64,000 bases of DNA from Pseudomonas fluorescens. Its GTDB lineage: Bacteria; Pseudomonadota; Gammaproteobacteria; Pseudomonadales; Pseudomonadaceae. The position numbers and the translations under genes were made by a program. Each line of letters opens with the position of its first letter. Position 1 is the first letter of the stretch. Location: assembly GCF_900215245.1 (NCBI RefSeq), contig NZ_LT907842.1:4774001-4838000 (forward strand). The letters are read 5' to 3'. Below are positions 25,792 to 34,849 of the stretch, piece after piece. The notes beneath the pieces were generated by a model. It searched no databases and was not told the origin of the DNA. It saw nothing but the letters and a program-made list of their open reading frames with translations.

Positions 25792-26454
25792 ATGAACTAT
25801 CAGTTGAACTTTGCCGCCGTGTGGCGTGATTTCCCCAGCTTGCTGGCGGGGCTCGGTCTGGGCCTTGAGCTGGCATTGCTGTCGATCGCGATTGGCTGTG
25901 TGATCGGCTTGATGATGGCATTTGCCATGCTGTCCAGGCACCGGGCGTTGCGCGTCTTCGCCTCGGTGTACGTGACGGTGATCCGCAATACGCCGATCCT
26001 CGTGCTGATCCTGTTGATCTACTTTGCCCTGCCGTCGCTGGGGGTTCGTCTCGACAAAATCCCGTCCTTCATCATCACCCTGTCGCTGTATGCCGGTGCC
26101 TACCTGACCGAAGTGTTCCGTGCCGGGCTGTTGAATATTCCCAAGGGCTTGCGTGAAGCCGGCTTGGCCATTGGCCTGGGCGAGTGGCGCATTCGTGCCT
26201 ACATCACCGTGCCGGTGATGCTGCGCAACGTGTTGCCAGCGTTGTCGAACAACTTTATTTCGCTGTTCAAGGACACCTCGTTGGCCGCCGCTATCGCGGT
26301 GCCGGAGCTGACCTATTACGCCCGCAAGATCAACGTCGAAAGCTACCGGGTGATTGAAACCTGGATGGTCACGACCGCGCTCTACGTGGCCGCCTGTTAT
26401 TTCATCGCCATGCTGCTCCGTTACCTGGAACAGCGTCTGGCGATCCGTCGTTAA
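25792..26454 (+). CDS. Amino-acid ABC transporter permease 1 (HisMQ family)
   Basis: A 220-residue HisM/HisQ-type inner-membrane permease. The EAA loop is visible as LREAGLAIGLGEWRIRAYITVPVMLRNVLPALSN, and VIRNTPILVLILLIYF is in the N-terminal part. Start at 25792 (MNYQLNFAAVW) because the longer ORF adds only a short extension without a ribosome site. Partner permease begins 11 bp after it. Confidence 0.9.
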   Translation: MNYQLNFAAVWRDFPSLLAGLGLGLELALLSIAIGCVIGLMMAFAMLSRHRALRVFASVYVTVIRNTPILVLILLIYFALPSLGVRLDKIPSFIITLSLYAGAYLTEVFRAGLLNIPKGLREAGLAIGLGEWRIRAYITVPVMLRNVLPALSNNFISLFKDTSLAAAIAVPELTYYARKINVESYRVIETWMVTTALYVAACYFIAMLLRYLEQRLAIRR

Positions 26455-26465
26455 GGAGGGTTTCC

Positions 26466-27128
26466 ATGTACGAGTCCCCCAGCTGGCTGCATGAGTTGTG
26501 GATCGCCCGGGATACCCTTTGGGCGGGGTTTCAGACCAGTATTTATTGCTCGGTGCTGGCGATTATCTTTGGCACGCTGATCGGTATCTTCGCGGGGTTG
26601 ATCCTGACCTACGGCAAATTCTGGATGCGTGCGCCGTTTCGTCTGTACGTGGACCTGATCCGTGGCACGCCTGTGTTTGTGTTGGTGCTGGCGTGTTTCT
26701 ACATGCTGCCGGCGCTCGGTTGGCAGATCACCGCGTTCCAGGCCGGGGCGGTCGGGCTGACGTTGTTCTGCGGCTCGCACGTCTCGGAAATCGTGCGCGG
26801 CGCGTTGCAAGCCATCCCCCGTGGGCAACTGGAAGCGGGCAAGGCGATTGGCCTGACGTTCTACCAGTCCCTGGGTTACGTGCTGTTGCCTCAGGCGCTG
26901 CGCCAGATCCTGCCGACCTGGGTCAATTCCTCCACGGAAATCGTCAAGGCTTCGACCTTGCTCTCGGTGATTGGCGTGGCTGAGTTACTGCTGAGCACCC
27001 AGCAAGTGATCGCGCGTACGTTCATGACTCTGGAGTTCTACCTGTTCGCCGGGTTTCTGTTCTTTGTCATCAACTACGCCATCGAATTATTCGGGCGCTA
27101 CATTGAAAAGCGGGTGGCCTTGCCATGA
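26466..27128 (+). CDS. Amino-acid ABC transporter permease 2 (HisMQ family)
   Basis: A 220-residue HisMQ permease with [20 protein letters not shown] and the EAA loop [39 protein letters not shown] stands before the ATG. Its stop overlaps the ATPase start (ATGA at 27125-27128), showing translational coupling. Confidence 0.9.
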   Translation: MYESPSWLHELWIARDTLWAGFQTSIYCSVLAIIFGTLIGIFAGLILTYGKFWMRAPFRLYVDLIRGTPVFVLVLACFYMLPALGWQITAFQAGAVGLTLFCGSHVSEIVRGALQAIPRGQLEAGKAIGLTFYQSLGYVLLPQALRQILPTWVNSSTEIVKASTLLSVIGVAELLLSTQQVIARTFMTLEFYLFAGFLFFVINYAIELFGRYIEKRVALP

Positions 27129-27907
27129 ACCAACCACATACCCCCTCACCGCTGCTGAACATTCGTGGCCTGCGCAAACAATACGGTCAGGTGGAAGTGC
27201 TCAAAGGCGTCGACCTGTCCATGCAGCGCGGCAACGTGGTGACCTTGATCGGCTCCAGCGGCTCGGGCAAGACCACGCTGCTGCGTTGCGTCAACTTGCT
27301 CGAAGAATTCCAGGGCGGCCAGATCACCCTGGATGGCGAGTCGATCGGCTACAGCGAAATCGCCGGCAAGCGTGTGCGTCACCCTGAGCGGGTGATTGCC
27401 CAGCACCGCGCGATGACCGGCATGGCGTTCCAGCAGTTCAACCTGTTTCCGCACCTGACCGCGTTGCAAAACGTCACTCTGGGCCTGCTCAAGGTGAAGA
27501 AAATGGGCAAGGACGAAGCCGTGGCCCTGGCCGAAAAATGGCTCGACCGTGTCGGCCTGCTGGAGCGGCGCAACCACTTCCCCGGGCAATTGTCCGGCGG
27601 CCAGCAACAGCGTGTGGCGATTGCTCGTGCAATCGCCATGAACCCCAGCTTGATGCTGTTCGACGAAGTCACCTCGGCCCTCGACCCGGAACTGGTTGGC
27701 GAGGTGCTGAGCGTGATCAAGGGCCTGGCGGAGGAGGGCATGACCATGTTGCTGGTCACCCACGAAATGCGTTTTGCCTATGAAGTGTCGGACAAGATCG
27801 TATTCATGAACCAGGGCCGTATTGAAGAGCAGGGCACCTCGAAGGACATCTTCGAGCGTCCGCAATCGCCGCGCCTGGCGGAATTTTTGAAGAACATTCG
27901 TTTTTAA
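27125..27907 (+). CDS. Amino-acid ABC transporter ATPase
   Basis: A 260-residue ATPase of the polar amino-acid class: Walker [11 protein letters not shown]-loop [19 protein letters not shown], signature [14 protein letters not shown], Walker [16 protein letters not shown]-loop [10 protein letters not shown]. It completes a four-gene importer with the preceding two permeases and binding protein. Confidence 0.93.
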   Translation: MNQPHTPSPLLNIRGLRKQYGQVEVLKGVDLSMQRGNVVTLIGSSGSGKTTLLRCVNLLEEFQGGQITLDGESIGYSEIAGKRVRHPERVIAQHRAMTGMAFQQFNLFPHLTALQNVTLGLLKVKKMGKDEAVALAEKWLDRVGLLERRNHFPGQLSGGQQQRVAIARAIAMNPSLMLFDEVTSALDPELVGEVLSVIKGLAEEGMTMLLVTHEMRFAYEVSDKIVFMNQGRIEEQGTSKDIFERPQSPRLAEFLKNIRF

Positions 27908-27921
27908 TCAGGAGCAACGTT

Positions 27922-28311
27922 ATGACCATTACTCGTTACGGCACCGGCAGCACCGCCGGCGGTGGCCAGCCACGTCCTTTCGCCCGTGCGGTGGAAGCGG
28001 ACGGCTGGCTCTACGTCTCGGGCCAGGTGCCAGCGGTGGACGGTGAAATCATCAACGGCGGCATCATTGAGCAGACCCGCCAGACCCTGCGCAATGTGGT
28101 GGCGATTCTGGAAGAGGCTGGCTACGAACTCAAAGACGTGGTGCGCGTGGGTGTGTGGCTGGAAGACCCACGGGACTTCTGGAGTTTCAACAAGGTCTTC
28201 GGCGAATACTTCACCCCGGAACACGCCCCGGCGCGCGCCTGTGTGCAGGCCAACATGATGGTGGACTGCAAGGTCGAGATTGATTGCGTGGCCTACAAGA
28301 AAAAAGGCTAA
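27922..28311 (+). CDS. RidA-family imine/enamine deaminase
   Basis: A 129-residue RidA (YjgF/Rid) protein. RidA enzymes hydrolyse reactive enamines and imines released by PLP dehydratases, yielding a 2-keto acid and ammonia. Typical features: GGQPRPFARAVEADGWLYVSGQVP and the substrate-carboxylate Arg in PARACVQANMMVDCKVEIDCVAY. Its position between an importer and a PLP deaminase gene suggests that it finishes that deamination or clears its toxic by-products. AGGAG lies 6 nt before the ATG. Whether it has full RidA activity or is a Rid2-7 type is not clear. Confidence 0.9.
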   Translation: MTITRYGTGSTAGGGQPRPFARAVEADGWLYVSGQVPAVDGEIINGGIIEQTRQTLRNVVAILEEAGYELKDVVRVGVWLEDPRDFWSFNKVFGEYFTPEHAPARACVQANMMVDCKVEIDCVAYKKKG

Positions 28312-28342
28312 ATGCCCCATGCTTGAAGCCATAGGAGATCCC

Positions 28343-28432
28343 ATGTGGGAGCGGGCTTGCCCGCGATGACGGCGTGTCAGCCAGCCCATCTGGCACTGAC
28401 CCACCGCAATCACGGGCAAGCCCGTTCCCACA
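28343..28432. repeat. REP pair between ridA-like and iclR genes
   Basis: Two inverted palindromes of the GGAGCGGGCTTGCCCGCGA subtype, in the gap before the IclR gene. The second arm has a GTTCCCA change. Confidence 0.88.
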
Positions 28433-28478
28433 GGGGATCACTGTGCAGCACCCACATTTGACCGGACCGATTACTGCC

Positions 28479-29243
28479 ATGACCGAAGACACCATCAAAC
28501 GCCGCGCCAAAGGCCTGGACCGTGCTTTTGATATCCTCGATTTTCTCAAGGAAATCGGCCAGCCCCTGCGCCCGAATGATATTGCCAGCGGCATCGGCAG
28601 CCCCAAATCCACCGTCTATGAGTTGGTCGCGTCGCTGCTGGAACGGCGCATTCTGGAAACGGTGGGCAAGGACGGCCACGTCTACCTCGGCCGCCAGTTG
28701 TACTTCCTCGGCCAGGCGCACCTGCGCCATTTCGACTTGACCCGCGAGGCCGACCACGCCTTGCAGGAAATCGTCAGCCAAACCCACGAAACCGCACAGA
28801 TGTGCCTGCTCAACGGGCGCAAATACACGGTGGCGCTGATGCGCGAAGGTGAGCGGCATTTCCGTATTTCGTCGGACATCGGCGAAAACGCGCCAATTCC
28901 GTGGACCGCCTCCGGGCGCCTGTTGCTGGGGCACTTGAGCGACCAGCAAATCATCGACCTGATCGACGACGACGATTTCATCCTGCCGGACGGCCAGCGC
29001 CTGGCGCTGGACACCTTCCTGGCGCAGATCCGCCAGGCCACGCTCGATGGGTTCTTCTCCTTCGACAGCGTGGCCGACACCTTTACCCATTGCTTCGCTG
29101 CCCCGGTTCGCGACGCGCAAGGCATCAGCATTGCGACCTTGTGCATCGTCGCCCCACGGGCCGACGCGATTAAAAATTACAACGACTATCGCCGGGTGTT
29201 GATCGACAGCGCCAACAACCTGGCCCGCCGCATCAACGAATAG
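28479..29243 (+). CDS. IclR-family transcriptional regulator
   Basis: A 254-residue IclR regulator: winged helix-turn-helix at about 10-65 (LDRAFDILDFLKEIGQPLRPNDIASGIGSPKSTVYELVASLLERRI), then the IclR effector domain (CLLNGRKYTVALMREG, PWTASGRLLLGHLSD, FTHCFAAPVRDAQGISIATLCIVA). The start at 28479 is chosen since the upstream ORF is REP-derived. It lies inside the operon it probably controls, possibly through the TTCCG palindrome at 24851. KdgR-like IclR proteins sense 2-keto-3-deoxygluconate, which fits the kinase at the operon's end. Confidence 0.88.
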   Translation: MTEDTIKRRAKGLDRAFDILDFLKEIGQPLRPNDIASGIGSPKSTVYELVASLLERRILETVGKDGHVYLGRQLYFLGQAHLRHFDLTREADHALQEIVSQTHETAQMCLLNGRKYTVALMREGERHFRISSDIGENAPIPWTASGRLLLGHLSDQQIIDLIDDDDFILPDGQRLALDTFLAQIRQATLDGFFSFDSVADTFTHCFAAPVRDAQGISIATLCIVAPRADAIKNYNDYRRVLIDSANNLARRINE

Positions 29244-29252
29244 GAGTTTTCC

Positions 29253-30461
29253 ATGTCTGCCTTCAACGCCGTTGAAAAAGGCGCCGCCGCGATTGGCGCC
29301 CACTTGGTCCGCGACGTCAGCCTGCCGGCCCTGGTGCTGCACCGTGACGCCCTGGAACACAACATTCGCTGGATGCAAGCGTTTGTCAGCAACAGCGGCG
29401 CAGAACTCGCGCCCCACGGCAAAACCAGCATGATGCCCGCACTGTTCCAGCGCCAGCTCGCCCAAGGCGCCTGGGGCATTACCCTGGCCAATGCGGTGCA
29501 GACCCGTGGCGCCTATGCCGGTGGCGTGCGCCGCGTGTTGATGGCCAACCAACTGGTCGGCGCGCCGAACATGGCGTTGATTGCCGACCTGTTGGCCGAT
29601 CCTGATTTCGACTTCCACTGCATGGTCGACCACCCGGACAACGTCGCCGACCTGGGCCTGTTCTTCGCCGCCCGTGGGCTGCGCCTGAACGTGATGATCG
29701 AGTACGGCGTGGTCGGCGGCCGTTGCGGTTGCCGCAGCGAGCAGGAAGTGCGTGAGCTCGCCAAGGCGATCAAGGCCCAGCCGGCCCTGGCCCTTACCGG
29801 CATCGAAGGCTACGAAGGTGTCATCCACGGCGAACACGCTATCAGTGGCATCCGCGAGTTCGCCGCCAGCCTGGTGCGATTGGCCGTGGACCTGCAAAAC
29901 AATGGCGCTTTCGACCTGCCCAAGCCCATCATTACCGCATCGGGTTCGGCCTGGTACGACCTGATCGCCGAGTCCTTCGAGACGCAAAACGCCGCCGGCC
30001 GTTTCCTCAGCGTGCTGCGCCCCGGCAGCTATGTGGCCCACGACCACGGTATCTACAAAGACGCGCAATGCTGCGTGCTCGACCGTCGCAGCGACCTCAA
30101 TGAAGGCCTGCGCCCTGCGCTGGAAGTCTGGGCGCACGTGCAATCGTTGCCCGAACCCGGCTTTGCGGTGATTGCCCTGGGCAAGCGCGACGTGGCCTAC
30201 GACGCCGGGTTGCCGGTGCCGCTCAAGCGCTACAAGGCCGGTATCCTGCCGGCCGAAGGCGATGACGTGAGCGCCTGCAAAGTCACCGCAGTGATGGACC
30301 AGCACGCGTTCATGCGCGTGGCACCAGGGGTTGAGCTGCGTATCGGCGACATCATGTCCTTCGGCACCTCGCACCCGTGCCTGACCTTCGACAAGTGGCA
30401 AGTGGGCTGCCTGGTGGATGAGCAGTTGCAGGTGATCGAGTCGCTGCAGACCTGCTTCTAG
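29253..30461 (+). CDS. PLP-dependent amino acid deaminase/dehydratase (D-serine dehydratase-like fold)
   Basis: A 402-residue alanine-racemase-fold-type III PLP enzyme of the D-serine dehydratase/D-threonine aldolase group. PLP Lys57 in APHGKTSMMP; the metal-site HxC pair His374 and Cys376 in SHPCLTFDKW, as in zinc-dependent D-serine dehydratase. It eliminates water and ammonia from a beta-hydroxy amino acid to a 2-keto acid. Together with RidA, the ABC importer and KDG kinase, a plausible substrate is 2-amino-2-deoxy-D-gluconate (D-glucosaminate), giving 2-keto-3-deoxygluconate; D-serine or D-threonine are alternatives. The substrate proposal is inference. Confidence 0.82.
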   Translation: MSAFNAVEKGAAAIGAHLVRDVSLPALVLHRDALEHNIRWMQAFVSNSGAELAPHGKTSMMPALFQRQLAQGAWGITLANAVQTRGAYAGGVRRVLMANQLVGAPNMALIADLLADPDFDFHCMVDHPDNVADLGLFFAARGLRLNVMIEYGVVGGRCGCRSEQEVRELAKAIKAQPALALTGIEGYEGVIHGEHAISGIREFAASLVRLAVDLQNNGAFDLPKPIITASGSAWYDLIAESFETQNAAGRFLSVLRPGSYVAHDHGIYKDAQCCVLDRRSDLNEGLRPALEVWAHVQSLPEPGFAVIALGKRDVAYDAGLPVPLKRYKAGILPAEGDDVSACKVTAVMDQHAFMRVAPGVELRIGDIMSFGTSHPCLTFDKWQVGCLVDEQLQVIESLQTCF

Positions 30462-30471
30462 ACCGAGTCGC

Positions 30472-30813
30472 GGCCATCGCAGGCAAGCCAGCTCCCACAT
30501 TGACCGCGTTGTATCTGAAGGCATGCAGTCAACCGTGGGAGCGGGCTTGCTCGCGAAGGGGCCATCAGCCACACCAGAGGTTAGGGGCCATCGCAGGCAA
30601 GCCAGCTCCCACATTGACCGCGTTGTATCTGAAGGCATGCAGTCAACTGTGGGAGCAGGCTTGCTCGCGAAGGAGCCATCAGCCACACCAGAGATTAGCG
30701 GCCATCGCAGGCACGCCAGCTCCCACATTGACCGCGTTGTATCTGAAGGCATGCAGTCAACTGTGGGAGCGGGCTTGCTCGCGAAGGAGCCATCAGCCAT
30801 ACCAGAGATCAAA
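30472..30813. repeat. Tandem array: three copies of a 114-bp REP-based unit
   Basis: Three near-identical head-to-tail units begin at 30472, 30586 and 30700. Each has a REP of the second type (ATCGCAGGCAAGCCAGCTCC, minus sense) and, about 40 bp on, one of the common type (GGAGCGGGCTTGCTCGCGAA). The array fills the 355-bp gap between the deaminase stop and the kdgK ATG; 114 is a multiple of three, so one frame stays open through all copies into the kinase. Confidence 0.92.
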
Positions 30814-30816
30814 GGC

Positions 30817-31722
30817 ATGAACACACAACCGCGCATCGCCCTGATCGGCGAATGCATGATCGAATTGCAGCACCGCGCCGACGGCAGCCTGCAGCAGAGC
30901 TTCGGCGGCGACACCCTGAACACGGCCGTGTACCTGCGCCGCGAGCTGGGCGCTGTCGGCACGGTCGACTACGTCACCGCTTTGGGCGATGACAGTTTCA
31001 GCGATGCCATGTGCCAACAGTGGCGCGACGAAGGCTTGGGCCTGGACAGGGTTCAGCGCTTGCCCGGCCGTTTGCCGGGGTTGTATTGCATCCAGACGGA
31101 CGCCAACGGCGAACGCAAATTTCTCTACTGGCGCAATGAAGCCGCCGTGCGTGATTGCTTCACCACGCCGGCCGCCGAACCGATCCTGGCGGCCTTACCG
31201 GATTACGACGTGGTGTATTTCAGCGGTATCACCTTGGCGGTGCTGGGTGAAATCGGGCGTGAACGCTTACTGCAAAGCCTGATCGAAACCCGCCGTCGCG
31301 GCGGTAAGGTGGTCTTCGACAACAACTACCGGCCGCGTCTGTGGACCAGTGTCGAGGCGGCGCGCGCGGCGTATCACCGGGTGCTGGCCGAGGTGGATAT
31401 CGCTTTGCTGACTGAAGATGACGAGCGTGTGCTGTTTGGGTACGCCGACAGTGAGCAGGTGTTTGCGGCGTACCCGGCCATTGCGGAAGTGGTGCTCAAG
31501 CGCGGGGCGCAGGCGTGTTTGATCCGTTGCGCAGGCGAGCGCTTTGCCGTGCCGGCGTTGCAGGTCGAGAACGTGGTGGATACGACGGCGGCGGGGGATT
31601 CGTTCAGTGCGGCGTATTTGGCCAGTCGGCTCACGGGTGGTTCGCCAGAGGCGGCGGCCTTGGCGGGGCATCGGTTGGCGAGCCGGGTGATTCAAGTGCC
31701 GGGTGCACTGATCCCAAGATAG
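30817..31722 (+). CDS. kdgK: 2-dehydro-3-deoxygluconokinase (PfkB family)
   Basis: A 301-residue ribokinase-family sugar kinase. Visible: N-terminal GECMIEL and GGDTLNTAVYLRR signature, and the catalytic block VVDTTAAGDSFSAAYLA with the base Asp. KdgK phosphorylates 2-keto-3-deoxygluconate to KDPG of the Entner-Doudoroff pathway. The ATG at 30817 is taken, because the longer in-frame ORF to 30523 is just REP array sequence; the ribosome site (AGAGATCAAAGG) is weak. It is the last gene of the amino-acid importer operon, separated from the deaminase by a tandem repeat. Confidence 0.9.
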   Translation: MNTQPRIALIGECMIELQHRADGSLQQSFGGDTLNTAVYLRRELGAVGTVDYVTALGDDSFSDAMCQQWRDEGLGLDRVQRLPGRLPGLYCIQTDANGERKFLYWRNEAAVRDCFTTPAAEPILAALPDYDVVYFSGITLAVLGEIGRERLLQSLIETRRRGGKVVFDNNYRPRLWTSVEAARAAYHRVLAEVDIALLTEDDERVLFGYADSEQVFAAYPAIAEVVLKRGAQACLIRCAGERFAVPALQVENVVDTTAAGDSFSAAYLASRLTGGSPEAAALAGHRLASRVIQVPGALIPR

Positions 31723-31746
31723 TCGGTGGAATAGCCGCCCGCTGCG

Positions 31747-31838
31747 GTTCGCGAGCAAGCCCGCTGCCACATTTGATTGCATTTCAACTGAAGGAACTCG
31801 GTCAACTGTGGGAGCGGGCTTGCTCGCGAAAGCGGTCT
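31747..31838. repeat. REP pair, outward-facing order
   Basis: Two palindromes: TTCGCGAGCAAGCCCGCTG first, then GGAGCGGGCTTGCTCGCGAA. The order is reversed relative to the other pairs in the window. Confidence 0.88.
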
Positions 31839-31850
31839 AAAGCCCAACCC

Positions 31851-32126
31851 TCAGTCGCGGTAAAACACCTGCACCAGGTGATAGCCAAACTTGCTCTTGA
31901 TCGGCCCATGCACCACCTTCACCGGCTTCTTGAAGATCACCGCATCAATGGCCCCGACCATCTGCCCTGGCCGCACTTCACCCAAATCACCGCCGCGCTT
32001 GCCGGACGGGCAGGTCGAGTATTTCTTGGCCAGCACATCAAACGCTTCGCCCTTGGCAATGCGCTGCTTGAGCTGTTCGGCTTCTTCGCTGGTCTTCACC
32101 AGAATGTGACGGGCTTGGGCTTTCAT
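31851..32126 (-). CDS. Small parvulin peptidyl-prolyl isomerase (PpiC type)
   Basis: A 91-residue stand-alone rotamase domain: KAQARHILVKTSEEAEQLKQRIAKGEAFDVLAKKYSTCPSG... and closing KSKFGYHLVQV. PpiC proteins isomerise Xaa-Pro peptide bonds in the cytoplasm. It is a paralogue of the parvulin at 46537-46818. It is convergent with kdgK across a REP pair and downstream of the sensor kinase gene, with no obvious functional link to either. Confidence 0.92.
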   Translation of the reverse strand: MKAQARHILVKTSEEAEQLKQRIAKGEAFDVLAKKYSTCPSGKRGGDLGEVRPGQMVGAIDAVIFKKPVKVVHGPIKSKFGYHLVQVFYRD

Positions 32127-32169
32127 TGATTTCTACCAGGTGTGCGGCGGCGCGCGATTATGCCTGAAC

Positions 32170-34707
32170 TCATTCGTCGACGCTGATCATGCTGCGGATT
32201 TTTGTTGCCAGCAGGTCAACGGAAAACGGTTTGGCGACCATGTCCATGCCGTCTTCCAGAAAGCCCTGGCGCTCGGCGGCTTTTTCGGCGTAACCGGTCA
32301 TGAACAACACGCGCAGGCCGGGCCGGTGCTGACGGGCGATTTCCGCCAGTTGCCGGCCGTTCATGCCGGGCAAGCCGACATCGGTCACCAGCAGGTCCAC
32401 ACGCAAATCCGACTCCAACAAAGGCAGCGCCGTGCGTGCGTCCGCTGCCTGGTGTGCGGTGTAACCCAACTCATCGAGCACATTGACCACCAGCATGCGC
32501 ACCGCCGGGTCATCCTCGACCACCACCACCGACTCACCGGCCAGCGCCAACGGGGCCTCGCTCAAATGCTGCGGCAGGTGGCTTTCCAGGGCGGTGCCAT
32601 ACAGGCGCGGCAGGTACAGGCGCACGCAGGTGCCCTGGCCGGGCTCGCTTTGGATCGTCACGTGGCCACCGGATTGCTGGGCAAACCCATAGATCATCGA
32701 CAGCCCAAGGCCTGTGCCCTGGCCGATAGGCTTGGTGGTGAAAAACGGGTCGAACGCCTTGGCCAGGATTTTCGGTGCCATGCCGGTGCCGTTGTCGCAC
32801 ACGCCCAGCATCACGTAGTCGCCGGCCTTCACCGGTTCCAGGGTGGTGATGTCGCTGCCATCGAGGTAGCTGTTGGCGGTTTCGATCAGCAATTCGCCGC
32901 CGTCGGGCATGGCGTCGCGTGCGTTGATCACCAGGTTGAGCAGGGCGTTTTCCAACTGGCTGGCATCGGTATTCACGGGCCAGATATCGCGGCCCAGTTG
33001 CACTTTGAGCGTGATATGCGCGCCTTTGGTTCGCTGGAACAGATCCTCCAGGGACGCTACCAGCTGGTTGGGGTCCAGCGGGCGGCGGTCCAGCGACTGG
33101 CGGCGCGAGAACGCCAGCAGCCGATGGGTGAGGGCGGCCGCGCGATGGGCGGACGATACGGCGGCGTCAGTAAAGCGGCCGATTTCGTCGCTGCGCCCGG
33201 CACTGATGTAGCGCTGCATCAAGTCCAGGCTGCCGATAATCCCGGTCAGCATGTTGTTGAAATCATGGGCGATGCCGCCGGTGAGCTGGCCCACGGCTTC
33301 CATTTTCTGCGCGTGACGCAGCGCGTCTTCGGCGCGCTCGCGTTCGAACATTTCGTTTTGCAGGCGCTGGTTGGCTTCAGCCAGCGCCTGTGTGCGCTGG
33401 GCGACGCGCTCTTCGAGGTTCTCGTTGAGGTGGCGCAGGGCCTCTTCGGTGAGTTTGCGTTCGGTCTCATCGATAACAAAGATATAGAAGCCGTTCACCG
33501 AGCCGTCATTGCTGAAGCGTGGCAGGTACTTCATCAACGCGTGGCGCGGGCGGCCGTCGTGATGGGGCGTAACGGTCATGAAACTGCACGCCTTGCCCTT
33601 GAGCGCGGCGGCGATCTTGTCTTCGCGCCCGGCATACAGCTCGTCGCCGATGACCTCACGGATGGTCTTGCCGTACAGCTCCTGGGGCGTCATGCCATAC
33701 CAGTCGAGGTAGGCGCTGTTGTTCAGGCGAAAACGCTGTTCGTGGTCGACGTAGCCGATCAGCACCGGCATGGCGTTGATGATCAGTTGCAGCTCGGTCT
33801 GGCTTTGGCGCAGCGCGTGCTCGGTGTGTTTACGTTCGGTCAGGTCCAGCGCGGCGCCAAGGAAGCGTGCCGGGCGGCCTTGCGGGTCCTTGTAGCAGCG
33901 ACCACGGGCGAACACCCAGCGCAGTTGGCCGTCGGCTTGCAGCAAGCGGTATTCCTCGGCGTATTCGGTGCCAAAGGTGATGCAGTGTTTGATGCTGCGC
34001 GCCACCATGCCGCGGTCTTCGGGGTGCACGCCTTGCAGGTAGTCGCTGATCGGCAACAGGCCGGCGTCACTCGGGTTGACGCCATGCAAATAGGCGAAAT
34101 GGGCGTCGGCGATAAAGCGGTCTTCGCCGATGTCCCAGTCCCAGGTTCCCACCGCATCAGTGGCGGCCAGGGCCAATTGCAGGCGTTGTTCGGTGCTGTG
34201 CTGGGCCTTGAGGCTGTCATCGGAGCGCTGTTGCAGTTCGAGGGCTTTGCTGCGGCGCTCGTTGGTCTCGATGGCGGTGACCAGAATGCCGGCGACGGTG
34301 CCGCTTTCATCGCGGACCGGGCTGTAGGTCAGGTCGAGCCAGATGTCGGTGTCGCGATGGTTGCGTTGCAGGACGAAGCGCTGTTCGGTGAAGGTGCGCA
34401 CCTGGCCGGTGAGGACGGCGTCGTAGATCGGTGCGGTAAAGTTTTCCAGCTCCGGCCAGGTCTCATGCGCGGGTTGGCCCATGGCGCCGGGGTGTTTGTT
34501 GCCCGCGAGCGCGGCGAAGCCGTCGTTGTAGAGTTGAGTGAGCTGGCTGCCCCACAGCAGCAGCATCGGCATCGGTGAGTGGACCACGATATCGACGGCG
34601 GTGCGCAGGCTTTGCGGCCAGTCACTGGATTCACCGAGGGGGCTTCGCGCCCAGTCCAGCCGTGCAATCAATGCAGCGGCTTCGCTTCCGGTGGATGTTA
34701 CGTTCAT
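32170..34707 (-). CDS. Hybrid PAS sensor histidine kinase/response regulator
   Basis: An 845-residue soluble-looking sensor: three PAS-type domains (about 40-150, 170-300 and 305-425), a coiled coil ([23 protein letters not shown]), a HisKA domain with His in [13 protein letters not shown] (about 480), a HATPase with N and G boxes ([18 protein letters not shown]), and a C-terminal receiver with phospho-Asp in [14 protein letters not shown]. No membrane segments are evident, so it probably senses a cytoplasmic cue such as redox state or light. No separate output regulator is next to it. Its upstream neighbour on the same strand is acetoacetate-CoA ligase, 142 bp away. Confidence 0.92.
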   Translation of the reverse strand: MNVTSTGSEAAALIARLDWARSPLGESSDWPQSLRTAVDIVVHSPMPMLLLWGSQLTQLYNDGFAALAGNKHPGAMGQPAHETWPELENFTAPIYDAVLTGQVRTFTEQRFVLQRNHRDTDIWLDLTYSPVRDESGTVAGILVTAIETNERRSKALELQQRSDDSLKAQHSTEQRLQLALAATDAVGTWDWDIGEDRFIADAHFAYLHGVNPSDAGLLPISDYLQGVHPEDRGMVARSIKHCITFGTEYAEEYRLLQADGQLRWVFARGRCYKDPQGRPARFLGAALDLTERKHTEHALRQSQTELQLIINAMPVLIGYVDHEQRFRLNNSAYLDWYGMTPQELYGKTIREVIGDELYAGREDKIAAALKGKACSFMTVTPHHDGRPRHALMKYLPRFSNDGSVNGFYIFVIDETERKLTEEALRHLNENLEERVAQRTQALAEANQRLQNEMFERERAEDALRHAQKMEAVGQLTGGIAHDFNNMLTGIIGSLDLMQRYISAGRSDEIGRFTDAAVSSAHRAAALTHRLLAFSRRQSLDRRPLDPNQLVASLEDLFQRTKGAHITLKVQLGRDIWPVNTDASQLENALLNLVINARDAMPDGGELLIETANSYLDGSDITTLEPVKAGDYVMLGVCDNGTGMAPKILAKAFDPFFTTKPIGQGTGLGLSMIYGFAQQSGGHVTIQSEPGQGTCVRLYLPRLYGTALESHLPQHLSEAPLALAGESVVVVEDDPAVRMLVVNVLDELGYTAHQAADARTALPLLESDLRVDLLVTDVGLPGMNGRQLAEIARQHRPGLRVLFMTGYAEKAAERQGFLEDGMDMVAKPFSVDLLATKIRSMISVDE

Positions 34708-34849
34708 GAAAAAACCCTAAACCCGACACTTTGAAAGACGACAAAACCGATTATCCCGCGACACGGGAACGGCTGACTACCCCTCGAAAAATAGCATGCA
34801 TTGGGGGTTTGTCTTCAACTGCGTGCTTCAGGGCGGAAACCTTTCTTGT

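Noticed and set aside
30523..30816. N-terminal extension of kdgK through the 114-bp array
   Set aside because: The extra residues are three identical 38-residue blocks from REP sequence, and the PfkB start MNTQPRIALIGE matches the family. I kept the shorter gene but flag the frame in the findings.
28410..30962. 850-codon open frame on the minus strand, antisense to the IclR, deaminase and kdgK genes
   Set aside because: It runs opposite to three well-recognised genes, begins in translated REP repeats, and shows no family features; high GC makes such shadow frames common.
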